This document shows positions 44,706-53,730 of a stretch of 64,000 nt of DNA, piece by piece. The DNA is from Burkholderiaceae bacterium (lineage in GTDB: Bacteria; Pseudomonadota; Gammaproteobacteria; Burkholderiales; Burkholderiaceae_C). Numbering within the stretch: position 1 is the stretch's first letter; each line of letters opens with the position of its first letter. A program made the translations under genes and the position numbers. A model generated the notes under the pieces. That model did no database searches. It saw only the letters and a list, made by a program, of their open reading frames with translations, and was not told where the DNA came from. The stretch covers positions 57,305 to 121,304 of the forward strand of contig JAFEHU010000067.1 in NCBI GenBank assembly GCA_017848435.1, read 5' to 3'.

Positions 44706-46271
44706 TCAGGCTGTGCCGGGCGCGTCCTGGGCCATTTCGTTCCAGCGCATCTGCAAGGCGTCGCGTCGCAACTTGCCACGCGCATTGCGTGGAAGCGTGT
44801 CGATCACACAGATGGCTTTGGGGCATTTCTCTTTGGGCAGCATGCCGGCGGCATGTGATGCCAGCATGGCGGGGGCTGCGGCTTCCCCCTCTTGCAGCAC
44901 CACGAAGCACACCGCTTCTTGTCCATAAATGGGGTCTGGGATCGCCACCGCTGCGGCCTCGGCCACGGCTGGATGTGTGAGCAGGGCGTCTTCGATTTCG
45001 CTGGGCGCGATTTTCACGCCACCGCGAATCACCAGGTCATCGATCCTGCCAAGCAGGCGAACAAATCCGTCGGTGTCGCGAACCGCCTGGTCGCGAGTGG
45101 CAAAGCGGGTGCCACGAATCGGGTCGACAGCACCGTCGGGCAACAGGACCCCAAGGGCGAGCTTGGGGCCTTCGATCACGATCTCACCAGGTACCCCAGG
45201 AGGGCATGGCCCCCCCCTAGCGTCGACGATGTGTACCTCAAGGTCGGCCACAGCCCTGCCGACGGTGCCCACGCGCCGCTGGTTGGGGCGGTTGCCACAG
45301 ATCCATCCGCCCTCCGATGAACCGTAGAGATTGAGCACAGCAATGCCCGATTCCTCCTCGAACCTTTCCCAGGTGTGCGTCGCCAGGGGGGCTGAGCTGG
45401 ACGACATGACACGCAGGCCACTGGCACTCTGATGCAGATGCGCCATTGGTTGACTCAGCAGGATGTTGAGCACGGTCGGAACACCTGCGGCCACCGTGAT
45501 GCCGTGCTGTGTGAGCCATTCGGGGAACCGGGATGACGAGAACTGCCGCGCCAAGCTCAGCGACAGCCCCAGCCGCAGGAACGGCATCAACGTCAGGATC
45601 TGTGGGGAGTACCAACTCAGGGAGCGATAGTCGAGCATGCGGTCGCCTTCATGCAAGCCCAGTAGTTCAATGCTGGCACGTCCGTTCAACCAATAGCCGG
45701 CGTGGTCATGGAGCACGATTTTCATGCGGCCGCTGCTGCCAGAGGTACAGCACGCAGAGGCCAAATCGTGGACCGTGGGTTCGATGTGGCCCAGTGCGTC
45801 GGTGTTGGGCCTGGCCTGCAGGAAGATGGCCGCCAGCTGGCTGGGCTGCGGCGGCCATTGGCTGAAGCGAACGCAGGGCACCGTGCCTGCGAGGATGTCC
45901 GATACATCGATTCGCTGGCCATGCAGCACCATCGCAGGTTGCAGCGTGTTCAATGCCGTCTGTGTGGTTGTCGCACCGATTTGGGAGATGTCGAAAGGGC
46001 ACACCACAGCGGCCAGCCGCCAGACTGCCAGCCAAACGATCAGGGTTTCAATCGGGTTGTCGATGATCAGCACGATCCGTGTGCCTCGAACCACGCCAAA
46101 GCTGTGCAACTGCACCGCAACGCCTTCAACAACGCCGGCGAGATCGTCAAACCGGATGGCGACGCTGCGATCAATGTCCGTGACAGCCGGGCGCGACGGG
46201 TGCCGGCCCGCGTGCCGGGCGAGCAGGCGGTTTACCGGTAACCAGTCATCGAGTCGGTCGCTGGACGTCAT
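44706..46271 (-). CDS. Class I adenylate-forming enzyme (acyl-CoA ligase-like)
   Basis: A 521-residue AMP-binding protein. The P-loop is CTSGSSGRMKIVLHDH, A5 is YGSSEGGW, the hinge region is RIDDLVIRGGVKIAPSEIED and the C-terminal catalytic Lys is in LPRNARGKLRRD. Overall it resembles benzoate-CoA-ligase-type enzymes, though the P-loop end is unusual. It probably activates an aromatic or fatty acid as its CoA ester. ATG 46271 avoids overlap with the LysR gene; ATG 46304 would overlap it. The nearby thioesterase may recycle its product. Confidence 0.88.
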   Translation of the reverse strand: MTSSDRLDDWLPVNRLLARHAGRHPSRPAVTDIDRSVAIRFDDLAGVVEGVAVQLHSFGVVRGTRIVLIIDNPIETLIVWLAVWRLAAVVCPFDISQIGATTTQTALNTLQPAMVLHGQRIDVSDILAGTVPCVRFSQWPPQPSQLAAIFLQARPNTDALGHIEPTVHDLASACCTSGSSGRMKIVLHDHAGYWLNGRASIELLGLHEGDRMLDYRSLSWYSPQILTLMPFLRLGLSLSLARQFSSSRFPEWLTQHGITVAAGVPTVLNILLSQPMAHLHQSASGLRVMSSSSAPLATHTWERFEEESGIAVLNLYGSSEGGWICGNRPNQRRVGTVGRAVADLEVHIVDARGGPCPPGVPGEIVIEGPKLALGVLLPDGAVDPIRGTRFATRDQAVRDTDGFVRLLGRIDDLVIRGGVKIAPSEIEDALLTHPAVAEAAAVAIPDPIYGQEAVCFVVLQEGEAAAPAMLASHAAGMLPKEKCPKAICVIDTLPRNARGKLRRDALQMRWNEMAQDAPGTA

Positions 46272-46284
46272 GTCGTGGCGAACG

Positions 46285-47205
46285 TCAGGCGACGACGCCC
46301 ACATCCTGCGGTTGCAGATTCACCAGCGCCCATTCCCGGAACTGCTCGACCCTCGGCAGTTTGGCCTTGGCGGCGGTTGATGTGAGGAAATAACTGGAAC
46401 TTGATGCCACCCGGGTGTCGAAGGGCCGGACCAGCGTGCCGTTGGCCAGGGCTTGGTTCACCAGCGGCGTTCGACCAATCGCCAGGCCAACGCCTTGCAC
46501 TGCCGCAGCCTGCGACGTGAGCTGCAGCTGAAACACCGATTCACCGTTGAATCGGATGTGACCATGGCCAGCCGCGTCCAGCCAGGCCGGCCAGTCGTCC
46601 TGGTACAGCGAATAGAAGTAGGTGCGAATCCGAACGAACCTGGCAAGCCGCTCCGCTTCGCTGCCACCCGCGTCCACCGAGGCCAGGAGCGCAGGCGAAC
46701 ACACTGGGAAAAATTCTTCGCCATGCAGCAGGTCGGCGCGCATACCGCTCCACCGTCCCGACCCGTATCGGATGGCGATGTCGTGGGTGTTGTTGTCGAA
46801 CTCTTCGAAATTCGGGCTGGTGGAAAGATGGATCGTGATCTCAGGGTGCCTGGCCTGAAAGTCGGGCAGTTTGGGAATCAGGCAATGCACTGCATAGGCG
46901 GGCAGGCAGGCGATCACCAGGACGGTATTGACCACTTTCTTCCGCGTCGTATTGCTTGCGATGGCAAGGATGCTGATCGCCTCGCTTACCGAGCGGAGGT
47001 ATTCGTTTGCGGCCGGCGTCAGTGTCAGGGCGTTTCGCTTGCGCACGAACAACTTGATCTCCAGCCGATCTTCCAGTGCTTTGATCTGGTGGCTGATGGC
47101 AGTCTGTGTGACCGAGAGCTCCTGCGCGGCGCGCGTGAAGCTAAGGTGGCGCGCAGCAGATTCAAAAGCCAGCAGGCTTTGCAACGAAGGGATAAAAGGT
47201 CTCAT
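46285..47205 (-). CDS. LysR-family regulator of the GcvA type
   Basis: A 306-residue LysR-type protein with the winged helix near residues 5-62 (LQSLLAFESAARHLSFTRAA, AQELSVTQTAISHQIKALE), the sequence type of GcvA/AmpR regulators. It lies between the thioesterase and ligase genes on the same strand, in the middle of the island. It could control the island; the palindromes at 40398-40465 and 47864-47928 are candidates, but their form is not a classic LysR T-N11-A box. Confidence 0.9.
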   Translation of the reverse strand: MRPFIPSLQSLLAFESAARHLSFTRAAQELSVTQTAISHQIKALEDRLEIKLFVRKRNALTLTPAANEYLRSVSEAISILAIASNTTRKKVVNTVLVIACLPAYAVHCLIPKLPDFQARHPEITIHLSTSPNFEEFDNNTHDIAIRYGSGRWSGMRADLLHGEEFFPVCSPALLASVDAGGSEAERLARFVRIRTYFYSLYQDDWPAWLDAAGHGHIRFNGESVFQLQLTSQAAAVQGVGLAIGRTPLVNQALANGTLVRPFDTRVASSSSYFLTSTAAKAKLPRVEQFREWALVNLQPQDVGVVA

Positions 47206-47374
47206 GCGTGGTCAATCTGGTACGGCGACGCGGTGGCGGCAGGCGCGTCAACAGGTGTTGCTGACAGTGCCATGCACTGCCCGGCCAGGGACAACGGGCC
47301 GTTGGCATCATCGCGCGGAAATGATACGTCTCCTGACCGGAAAATACTGACGCAGATGCGCCAGTTGCGTGTCT

Positions 47375-47818
47375 TCACCGGGTCGGTCCAATCAGCTTGA
47401 AGCAGGCCTGCGATGTGGCGAGCAAGAGATGGTTGTCGAGCCATGCTTCGCCACGTGAAAAAAACATCGACCTGCCCCGTTGCTCCAGAAAGCCCTTGGC
47501 GATGACGGTTCCCGCAGTGGCCTTGTTCATGAAGTTCACCGTCAAGGACACGGTATGCCCATGCATTGTCTGGGCACCCGGTGGTGCATAAAGCCCTGCA
47601 TAGCCACATGCTGCGTCGAGCAGCGTTGAAATGACCCCGCCTTGGAGAACGCCCTGACGGTTCAGCAGCTTGGCGTGTACAGGCAGGTGGAACTCGCTGT
47701 AGCCCTCTTCCCAGCCGACGAGTTTGGCATCGATCAGTTCGAGAAAAGGGTTGTCGGTGACGTGGTCATTCCCGACCCTCGGTGTGGGTTCGAGAGAGTG
47801 GTGGCGTGTCGAGTGCAT
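47375..47818 (-). CDS. PaaI-type hotdog thioesterase
   Basis: A 147-residue hotdog-fold protein with GVLQGGVISTLLDAACGYAG in the catalytic helix region. It probably hydrolyses a CoA thioester, perhaps one made by the ligase at 44706. It starts 37 bp from the large palindrome, facing the binding-protein gene. 170 bp with no gene separate it from the LysR gene. Confidence 0.87.
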   Translation of the reverse strand: MHSTRHHSLEPTPRVGNDHVTDNPFLELIDAKLVGWEEGYSEFHLPVHAKLLNRQGVLQGGVISTLLDAACGYAGLYAPPGAQTMHGHTVSLTVNFMNKATAGTVIAKGFLEQRGRSMFFSRGEAWLDNHLLLATSQACFKLIGPTR

Positions 47819-47854
47819 GCGCGGAGGTTATTCCTTGCCCGCCTTCGGCACCAC

Positions 47855-47888
47855 TGAAACTGCCTCATGGGACCATGAGGCAGTTTCA
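47855..47888. promoter_or_regulatory. 34-bp perfect palindrome containing operator 3 (CTCATG-N4-CATGAG)
   Basis: TGAAACTGCCTCATGG and its exact reverse complement flank GA: a 16-bp perfect inverted repeat. The inner 47864-47879 matches the operator pattern. It lies in the 240-bp divergent gap between the thioesterase and the binding-protein gene. As RNA it would form a strong hairpin, but its position near a divergent promoter and the second copy at 47913 favour an operator. Confidence 0.65.
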
Positions 47889-47912
47889 CACGGGGGATGC
47901 GAATGAGGGGGT

Positions 47913-47928
47913 CTCATGGTCGTATGAA
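47913..47928. promoter_or_regulatory. Palindromic operator 4 (CTCATG-N4-TATGAA)
   Basis: CTCATG-GTCG-TATGAA keeps the TCATG-N4-ATGA core with one mismatch. Its centre is 49 bp from operator 3, matching the 52-bp spacing of operators 1 and 2. It lies 130 bp before the binding-protein start. Confidence 0.58.
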
Positions 47929-48058
47929 AAACAATCGCTCGCGTCTTGTGGGGGCGACCGTTACGCTTTGTCAGGTCCGAAACCAATCTCACCGATGCGC
48001 CTGACCGGTGTGCCGGGAGCCGCGCAAGACCATTCACGAACACAAGCAGGAGATGACC

Positions 48059-49273
48059 ATGAAACACATTCCACGCGCCAAGATCGCCTTGTCCCTGTGC
48101 GCAGCGGCCTGCCTTGCCGCCACACCAGCGCACGCCCAGTATTCGCAGGATGTCATCAAGATCGGTTTCGCCACCGACATGTCCGGCCTGTACTCCGACA
48201 TCGACGGTCCGGGGGGCGTGGAAGCCGTCCGGATGGCCATCGCCGACTTCGGCGGTCAGGTCAATGGCAAGAAAATCGAAATGCTGTTTGTTGACCACCA
48301 GAACAAGGCCGACCTGGCATCGACCAAGGCGCGCGAATGGATCGATGTGAACAAGGTTGACTTGCTACTCGGTGGCGTGAACTCGGCGGTTGGCCTGGCA
48401 ATGTCCAAGGTGGCGGCCGAGAAAAAGACCGTCTACATTTCGGTCGGCGCTGGAACGGCGCGCCTGACCAACGAGGAGTGCACACCCTACACCATCAACT
48501 ACGCGCTCGACACGATTGCGCAGGCGCGGGTGGCTGGCAAGGCCGTGACGGCCGGTGGTGGCAAGACCTGGTATTTCCTGGTCGCAGACTATGCGTTTGG
48601 CCACGGGCTGGAGAAAGAAACGACCGAAGTGGTCAAGCAAAAGGGTGGCCAGGTGCTGGGGTCCGTCCGGCACCCGCTGTCGGCCTCGGACTTTTCGTCG
48701 TTCTTGATCCAGGCCCAGGCATCGAAGGCACAGGTACTTGGTCTGGCGAACGCCGGCAGCGATTTGCACAATGCCGTGAAGTCGGCGGCCGAATTCGGCA
48801 TCACCAAAAACATGCGCATGACAGCGATGATGCAGTTCATTTCGGACACCCACACCATGGGTCTGAACGCCACCCAGGGCATGAACCTGTCGGAAGCCTG
48901 GTACTGGGACCTGAACGACGACACACGAAAGTGGTCGCGCCGCTACTTTGAGAAGACCAAGCGCATGCCCACCGTGCTTCAGGCCGGGGCCTACTCGGCC
49001 ACCATGACCTATCTCGCAGCGGTCAAGGCGGTGCAGACGGACGATTCAGACAAGGTGATGGCACAGCTCAAGACCGCGAAGATCAACGATTTCTTTGCAA
49101 AAAACGGTTACATCCGCCCCGATGGCCGCATGGTGCACGAGTACTACCTGATGCAGGTGAAAAAGCCTTCCGAGTCCAAGTACCCTTGGGACTACTACAA
49201 CCTGGTGCAGACCATTCCGGGGGAAGAGGCTTTCAACACCAAGGAAGAGTCCAGGTGCGCCCTCTGGAAGTAA
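48059..49273 (+). CDS. ABC transporter substrate-binding protein (LivK type)
   Basis: A 404-residue periplasmic binding protein with a signal peptide (cleaved near PAHAQ) and the Peripla_BP_6 pattern (VIKIGFATDMSGLYSDIDGP). ATG 48059 is used because AGGAG lies 6 bp upstream. It very likely serves the liv transporter at 40527-43859, over 4 kb away. It heads an operon with the aldehyde dehydrogenase and the GMC oxidoreductase. Relatives in the family bind aromatic acids or amides. Confidence 0.92.
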   Translation: MKHIPRAKIALSLCAAACLAATPAHAQYSQDVIKIGFATDMSGLYSDIDGPGGVEAVRMAIADFGGQVNGKKIEMLFVDHQNKADLASTKAREWIDVNKVDLLLGGVNSAVGLAMSKVAAEKKTVYISVGAGTARLTNEECTPYTINYALDTIAQARVAGKAVTAGGGKTWYFLVADYAFGHGLEKETTEVVKQKGGQVLGSVRHPLSASDFSSFLIQAQASKAQVLGLANAGSDLHNAVKSAAEFGITKNMRMTAMMQFISDTHTMGLNATQGMNLSEAWYWDLNDDTRKWSRRYFEKTKRMPTVLQAGAYSATMTYLAAVKAVQTDDSDKVMAQLKTAKINDFFAKNGYIRPDGRMVHEYYLMQVKKPSESKYPWDYYNLVQTIPGEEAFNTKEESRCALWK

Positions 49274-49333
49274 CCCCTGCAACACGGGCGCTGGCCCGAT
49301 TGAGGCCCCCACATTGTTTTAGAAATTGAGCCC

Positions 49334-50830
49334 ATGGACACTCGAAACAAACCCCAATCCGCTAGCACCGAACGACTGCAGATGTACATCGGCGGCCAAT
49401 GGGTGGACGGCACCAGCGGCCGTTTGCTGGACAGCTTGAATCCCTACACACAGCAGGTCTGGGCGCAGGTGCCCGATGCGAGCGAAGGGGATGTCAAGAC
49501 CGCGATCACTGCCGCGCGCGACGCTTTCGACAACGGTCCGTGGCGGCAGACCACGCCGCAACAGCGCGCCGCGCTGATGCGCAAGCTGGGTGACCTGATC
49601 GCGCGCGATGCCGAGCGCATGGCCCGCATCGAGTCGATGGACAACGGTAAGCTGCTGCGCGAAATGCTGGGGCAATGGAAATACCTGCCCGAGTGGATGT
49701 ACCACTTCGCCGGCCTCGCCACCCAGAGCCAGGGCGAGGTGCTGCCGAGCGACCGGCCCAATTTCATTGCGTTCACCCGCAAGGAACCGATCGGTGTGGT
49801 CGCCGCAATCACACCTTGGAATTCGCCCTGTCTGCTGATGATGTTCAAGTTAGCGCCTGCGCTGGCCGCTGGCTGCACCTTCGTCGTCAAGCCGTCGGAG
49901 CACACGCCGGTCTCCACGCTGCGTTTTGCCGAACTGGTGGAAGAAGCCGGCTTCCCGCCCGGGGTGTTCAACGTCGTCACAGGTGGCCCCGACGCTGGCC
50001 GGTGGCTGGTTTCCAGCCCGGATATCGACAAGATCAGCTTCACCGGCTCCGACGGCGTGGGGCGTGCCATTGCCCGCGCGGGTGCCGAGAACCTGACCCG
50101 CGTCGCGCTGGAGTTGGGTGGCAAGTCGCCACAGGTGGTGTTCGAAGATTGCGACATCGATGCCGCTGTCAATGGCGTGATCTCTGGCATCTATGCGGCA
50201 ACCGGGCAGACCTGCATGGCGGGCTCGCGCTTGGTGGTACACCGCTCCATCCACGACCGCGTGGTCGAACGTTTGGTGGAGCGCACGCGCAGCATCAAGC
50301 TGGGGGATCCGCTTGACCTGTCGAGTGAAATGGGTCCGGCCGCAACCTGCCAGCAGTTCCAGAAGATCCTGTCGATGGTCAAGTCGGCCGAAGCCGAGGG
50401 CGCCAAGCTCGCTTACGGCGGCCGCCAGGCTCCCGAAGGCGGGTACTTCGTGATGCCGACCATTTTGACCCACGTGCACAACAAGATGAACATCGCGCGC
50501 GACGAGGTGTTCGGGCCGGTGCTCGCTGTCATTCCGTTTGACACCGAAGAAGAGGCAGTGAAGATCGCCAACGACACCCGTTATGGCCTCGCCGCCGGCA
50601 TCTGGACGCAGAACGTGCAGCGTGCCCACCGCGTAGCCACCCAGCTGCGCGCTGGCAGCGTGTGGATCAACGCCTACCGGGTCACCGCACCGTTCGCGCC
50701 GTTCGGTGGCTTTGGCCACAGCGGCATCGGCCGCGAAAACGGCCACGACGGCTTCAACGAGTATTTCGAAACCAAGACGGTGTGGGTGGAGCTCAGCGGC
50801 AACCTGCGTGATCCGTTCAAACTGGGCTGA
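49334..50830 (+). CDS. Aldehyde dehydrogenase (NAD(P)+)
   Basis: A 498-residue aldehyde dehydrogenase of the BetB/AldA type. The catalytic Cys is in TGQTCMAGSR and the general base Glu in LELGGKSPQV; cofactor contact TPWNSPCLL. It oxidises an aldehyde to an acid. With the GMC oxidoreductase 8 bp downstream it forms a likely alcohol-to-acid module. Confidence 0.94.
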   Translation: MDTRNKPQSASTERLQMYIGGQWVDGTSGRLLDSLNPYTQQVWAQVPDASEGDVKTAITAARDAFDNGPWRQTTPQQRAALMRKLGDLIARDAERMARIESMDNGKLLREMLGQWKYLPEWMYHFAGLATQSQGEVLPSDRPNFIAFTRKEPIGVVAAITPWNSPCLLMMFKLAPALAAGCTFVVKPSEHTPVSTLRFAELVEEAGFPPGVFNVVTGGPDAGRWLVSSPDIDKISFTGSDGVGRAIARAGAENLTRVALELGGKSPQVVFEDCDIDAAVNGVISGIYAATGQTCMAGSRLVVHRSIHDRVVERLVERTRSIKLGDPLDLSSEMGPAATCQQFQKILSMVKSAEAEGAKLAYGGRQAPEGGYFVMPTILTHVHNKMNIARDEVFGPVLAVIPFDTEEEAVKIANDTRYGLAAGIWTQNVQRAHRVATQLRAGSVWINAYRVTAPFAPFGGFGHSGIGRENGHDGFNEYFETKTVWVELSGNLRDPFKLG

Positions 50831-50838
50831 CCGACACG

Positions 50839-52452
50839 ATGCAAGCCGACTCCCTGGGCCGTTTCGATTACGTGATCGTCGGGGCGGGTTCGGCCGGCTG
50901 CGTGCTGGCCAACCGCCTCTCTGCCGATCCGTCGGTGCGCGTCTGCCTCGTCGAGGCCGGCGAGACCGACTGGTACCCGTGGATCCACGTACCCATCGGC
51001 TACTTCTACACGATCAACAACCCGCGCACCGACTGGTGCTTCACGGCCGAACCCGACGCCAACCTGGCCGGTCGTGGCCTGAAGTACCCGCGGGGCCGGG
51101 TGTTGGGTGGCTCGTCGTCCATCAACGCCATGGTCTACATCCGCGGGCAAGCGGCCGACTTCGACGGTTGGGCGGCCATGGGTAACCAGGGCTGGTCTTG
51201 GGCCGACGTGTTGCCGTACTTCAAGAAGTCCGAGGACCACCACCGTGGTGGAAACGACGCCCACGGCGCTGGCGGGGAACTCCGCGTGGAGGGGCTGCGG
51301 GCCAACTGGGAAGTGCTCGACGCTTTCTGCGATGCGGCTGTGCAGTGTGGCATTCCGCGCGTCGACGATTTCAACACCGGCGACAACGAAGGTGTGGGTT
51401 ACTTCGAGGTCACGCAAAAGAACGGTGTGCGCATGAGCACCGCCCGTGCCTTTCTGAAACCGGCACGCCAGCGCTCCAACCTGACCGTGTTCACCCGCAC
51501 GCAGGTGGCCCGCGTCACTTTTGACGGCCAACGGGCAAATGGCCTCGTTGTGCGGCGCGCAGACCGCGAGATGCGCATCGAGGCTTCGCGCGAGGTGATC
51601 CTGTCGGGGGGAGCGGTGGGCTCACCGCAGGTGTTGATGCATTCGGGGCTTGGCGATGCCGCGGCCTTGCAGCGACTCGGCATCACGCCGCGGCACCACC
51701 TGCCCGGCGTCGGCGCCAACCTGCAGGACCACATCGCCACCCGCACCATGCTGCGCGTGAAGGACACGGTCACGCTGAACCAACAGGCTTCTTCCCTATG
51801 GGGCCGCATGGTGATGGGGCTGGACTACGCGTTGCGACGCCGCGGGCCGCTGACGATTCCCCCTGCGCTGGTGAACGCCTTCCTGCGCAGCGACCCCCAA
51901 CAGCCGACGCCGGACCTGCAGTTTGTCTGCTACCCGATCACCTACGACAAGCTCGGCGACCCGCCGCACGCGTTCCCTGGTTTTACCGCCGGTGTTTGCC
52001 TGCTGCACCCCGAAAGCCGTGGCAGCGTCAAGTTGCGCAGCGCTGACCCGTTTGCCGCACCGGCTATCCACCTGAACTTCCTCGACACCGACAACGACTG
52101 TCGCACCGTGGTCAAAGGATTGCGGCTGCTGCGGCAGGTCTGCAACGCGCCGGCGATGCAGCGTTTTGCGCCAGACGAGTTCCTGCCGGGCCAGCAGATC
52201 CAGGGCGACGAGGCATTGCTCGAAGGCATCCGCAAGATGGCCGGTACGATCTTCCATCCGGTCGGTACCTGCAAGATGGGTTCGGACGACCAGGCGGTGG
52301 TCGACGACCGCCTGCGGGTGCACGGGGTGCAGGGCCTGCGGGTGGTCGATGCCTCCATCATGCCGAAGATCATCTCCGGCAACACCAATGCCACCGCGAT
52401 CATGATCGGAGAAAAGGCGGCAGACATGGTCCGCGAGGATGCGCGCGCCTGA
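50839..52452 (+). CDS. GMC family FAD alcohol oxidoreductase (choline dehydrogenase-like)
   Basis: A 537-residue flavoprotein. The N-terminal FAD motif is VIVGAGSAGCVLANRL, the GMC signature GRVLGGSSSINAMVYIRG, and the C-terminal active-site His/Asn are in FHPVGTC and ISGNTNATAIMI. It oxidises a primary alcohol to an aldehyde, which the upstream aldehyde dehydrogenase can take. Choline is not implied; related enzymes oxidise alkanols, polyethylene glycols or terpenoid and aryl alcohols. Confidence 0.93.
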   Translation: MQADSLGRFDYVIVGAGSAGCVLANRLSADPSVRVCLVEAGETDWYPWIHVPIGYFYTINNPRTDWCFTAEPDANLAGRGLKYPRGRVLGGSSSINAMVYIRGQAADFDGWAAMGNQGWSWADVLPYFKKSEDHHRGGNDAHGAGGELRVEGLRANWEVLDAFCDAAVQCGIPRVDDFNTGDNEGVGYFEVTQKNGVRMSTARAFLKPARQRSNLTVFTRTQVARVTFDGQRANGLVVRRADREMRIEASREVILSGGAVGSPQVLMHSGLGDAAALQRLGITPRHHLPGVGANLQDHIATRTMLRVKDTVTLNQQASSLWGRMVMGLDYALRRRGPLTIPPALVNAFLRSDPQQPTPDLQFVCYPITYDKLGDPPHAFPGFTAGVCLLHPESRGSVKLRSADPFAAPAIHLNFLDTDNDCRTVVKGLRLLRQVCNAPAMQRFAPDEFLPGQQIQGDEALLEGIRKMAGTIFHPVGTCKMGSDDQAVVDDRLRVHGVQGLRVVDASIMPKIISGNTNATAIMIGEKAADMVREDARA

Positions 52453-52482
52453 CATTTTTTGCTCCGGGATTTCTCGCTTTTT

Positions 52483-52504
52483 GGCCTCTGAACGGGGCCT
52501 TTTT
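52483..52504 (+). terminator. Weak hairpin terminator after the GMC gene
   Basis: GGCCT (52483-52487) pairs with GGGCC (52495-52499) around 7 bases and TTTTT follows. It lies about 30 bp after the stop, between convergent genes. Confidence 0.5.
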
Positions 52505-52579
52505 CTTGTGCCAACCCAACAGACGCACACAGGCCCCGGGGCCGGACAGCCACGGGGCCTGGGCGCGCCACCCGCCGAA

Positions 52580-53212
52580 TCAGCCGCCGCGCATGGCCAG
52601 CACCGCCGCCAGCACGGCCACGACCGCCGATGTGGCCGAGACCGCTGCAGCGAGCACGGCAATCAACGTGCTGGACGAGGTGGCGACGGGCACCGGGGCT
52701 GCGGGGAGGCGCGGTGTTGCTGGCGGCGGCATGGCGATGCCTGACTGGGAAGTGACCACGGCCCCGGCCTGTGCCGGTGCCAGTTCCCTCGCAAACCGGC
52801 TGAAGAAGTCGTCGGCCATGCGGCGTGTCACGCCGTCAATCAGCCGTGCACCGACCTGGGCCAAACGGCCACCGACCTGGGCCTGCGCGGTGTAATTCAG
52901 ACGGGTGCCATTGGGCACGTCGCTCAGCGCCACGGTGGCAGAGCCCTTGCCAAAGCCAGCGACACCACCCGAGCCCTCAAACGACAGGGCGTAGGAGTTC
53001 GGTGGGTTCACGTCACGCAGATCCAGCCGGCCTGTGAAGCGGGCGCGCACCGGGCCCACGCTGGCGGCCATCGCCACGCGGTAGCGGTGCTCACCGTCGG
53101 CCTCGAAAGCGTCGCAGCCGGCCAGGCAGCGCTGCAGCACCTGTGGGTCGTTCAAGGCACGCCAGACGGTGTCGCGGTCGGCCTGCAGGATTTTTTCGCC
53201 TTGGATGTCCAT
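52580..53212 (-). CDS. CoxG-like SRPBCC protein with C-terminal membrane anchor
   Basis: A 210-residue protein: a SRPBCC (START-like) domain of the CoxG type (MDIQGEKILQADRDTVWRAL, then SYALSFEGSGGVAGFG) plus a C-terminal hydrophobic anchor at about residues 178-206. In CO dehydrogenase systems CoxG recruits the enzyme to the membrane. Here it ends the molybdenum hydroxylase operon and probably does the same for that enzyme, linking it to the respiratory chain. Confidence 0.9.
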   Translation of the reverse strand: MDIQGEKILQADRDTVWRALNDPQVLQRCLAGCDAFEADGEHRYRVAMAASVGPVRARFTGRLDLRDVNPPNSYALSFEGSGGVAGFGKGSATVALSDVPNGTRLNYTAQAQVGGRLAQVGARLIDGVTRRMADDFFSRFARELAPAQAGAVVTSQSGIAMPPPATPRLPAAPVPVATSSSTLIAVLAAAVSATSAVVAVLAAVLAMRGG

Positions 53213-53227
53213 GGGTTTTCTTGGTTG

Positions 53228-53722
53228 TCACTGGCCGCCTGCCGCCGCTGCCCGAAGGCGTTCAGCGGCCAGCTTCACGGCCTGGATGATCTCGGGATAG
53301 GCGCCGCAGCGGCAGAGATTGCCTGCCAGGTAATGGCGGATCTCGTGGTCACTGGGGTCGGGTTTCTGCGCCAGCAACTGGCGCGCCATCAGCACGAAGC
53401 CGGGCGTACAGAAGCCGCATTGGAAGGCACCGGCGTCAATGAAAGCCTGCTGTACCGGGTCGAGCTGGCCGTCCTGCGCGACGCCTTCGATGGTGGCCAC
53501 TTCGGCACCGTCGACGTGCATGGCCGGGTAGATGCAGCCCGTCACGGCCTGGCCGTTGACAACCACCGTGCAGCAGCCGCACAGGCCTTGTCCGCAGCTC
53601 TCGCGTGCACCGTGGAGGCCGCAGCCGCGCACGACCTCGACGAGCGAGTGGTAGGCCTCGACCTGCTTGGCCACGGGTTCGCCATTCAGCCGGAACTGGA
53701 TCAGGGTGCTGGTGGTGCTCAT
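53228..53722 (-). CDS. 2Fe-2S subunit of a xanthine dehydrogenase-family hydroxylase
   Basis: A 164-residue small subunit with two [2Fe-2S] clusters: the plant-type site ESCGQGLCGCC and the helical site CGFCTPG with LCRCGAY. It carries electrons from the molybdenum site to FAD. The gene lies between coxG-like and the large subunit genes. Confidence 0.93.
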   Translation of the reverse strand: MSTTSTLIQFRLNGEPVAKQVEAYHSLVEVVRGCGLHGARESCGQGLCGCCTVVVNGQAVTGCIYPAMHVDGAEVATIEGVAQDGQLDPVQQAFIDAGAFQCGFCTPGFVLMARQLLAQKPDPSDHEIRHYLAGNLCRCGAYPEIIQAVKLAAERLRAAAAGGQ

Positions 53723-53730
53723 GCGAAATC

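Noticed and set aside
47855..47888. Rho-independent terminator
   Set aside because: The stem is perfect but there is no T-run on either side and it lies between divergent genes, where a terminator is not needed.
50839..52452. Choline dehydrogenase / glycine betaine synthesis with the upstream aldehyde dehydrogenase
   Set aside because: Sequence is GMC family in general. No bet regulator or choline transporter is present and the genes sit in an aromatic-type island, so betA/betB names are not justified.
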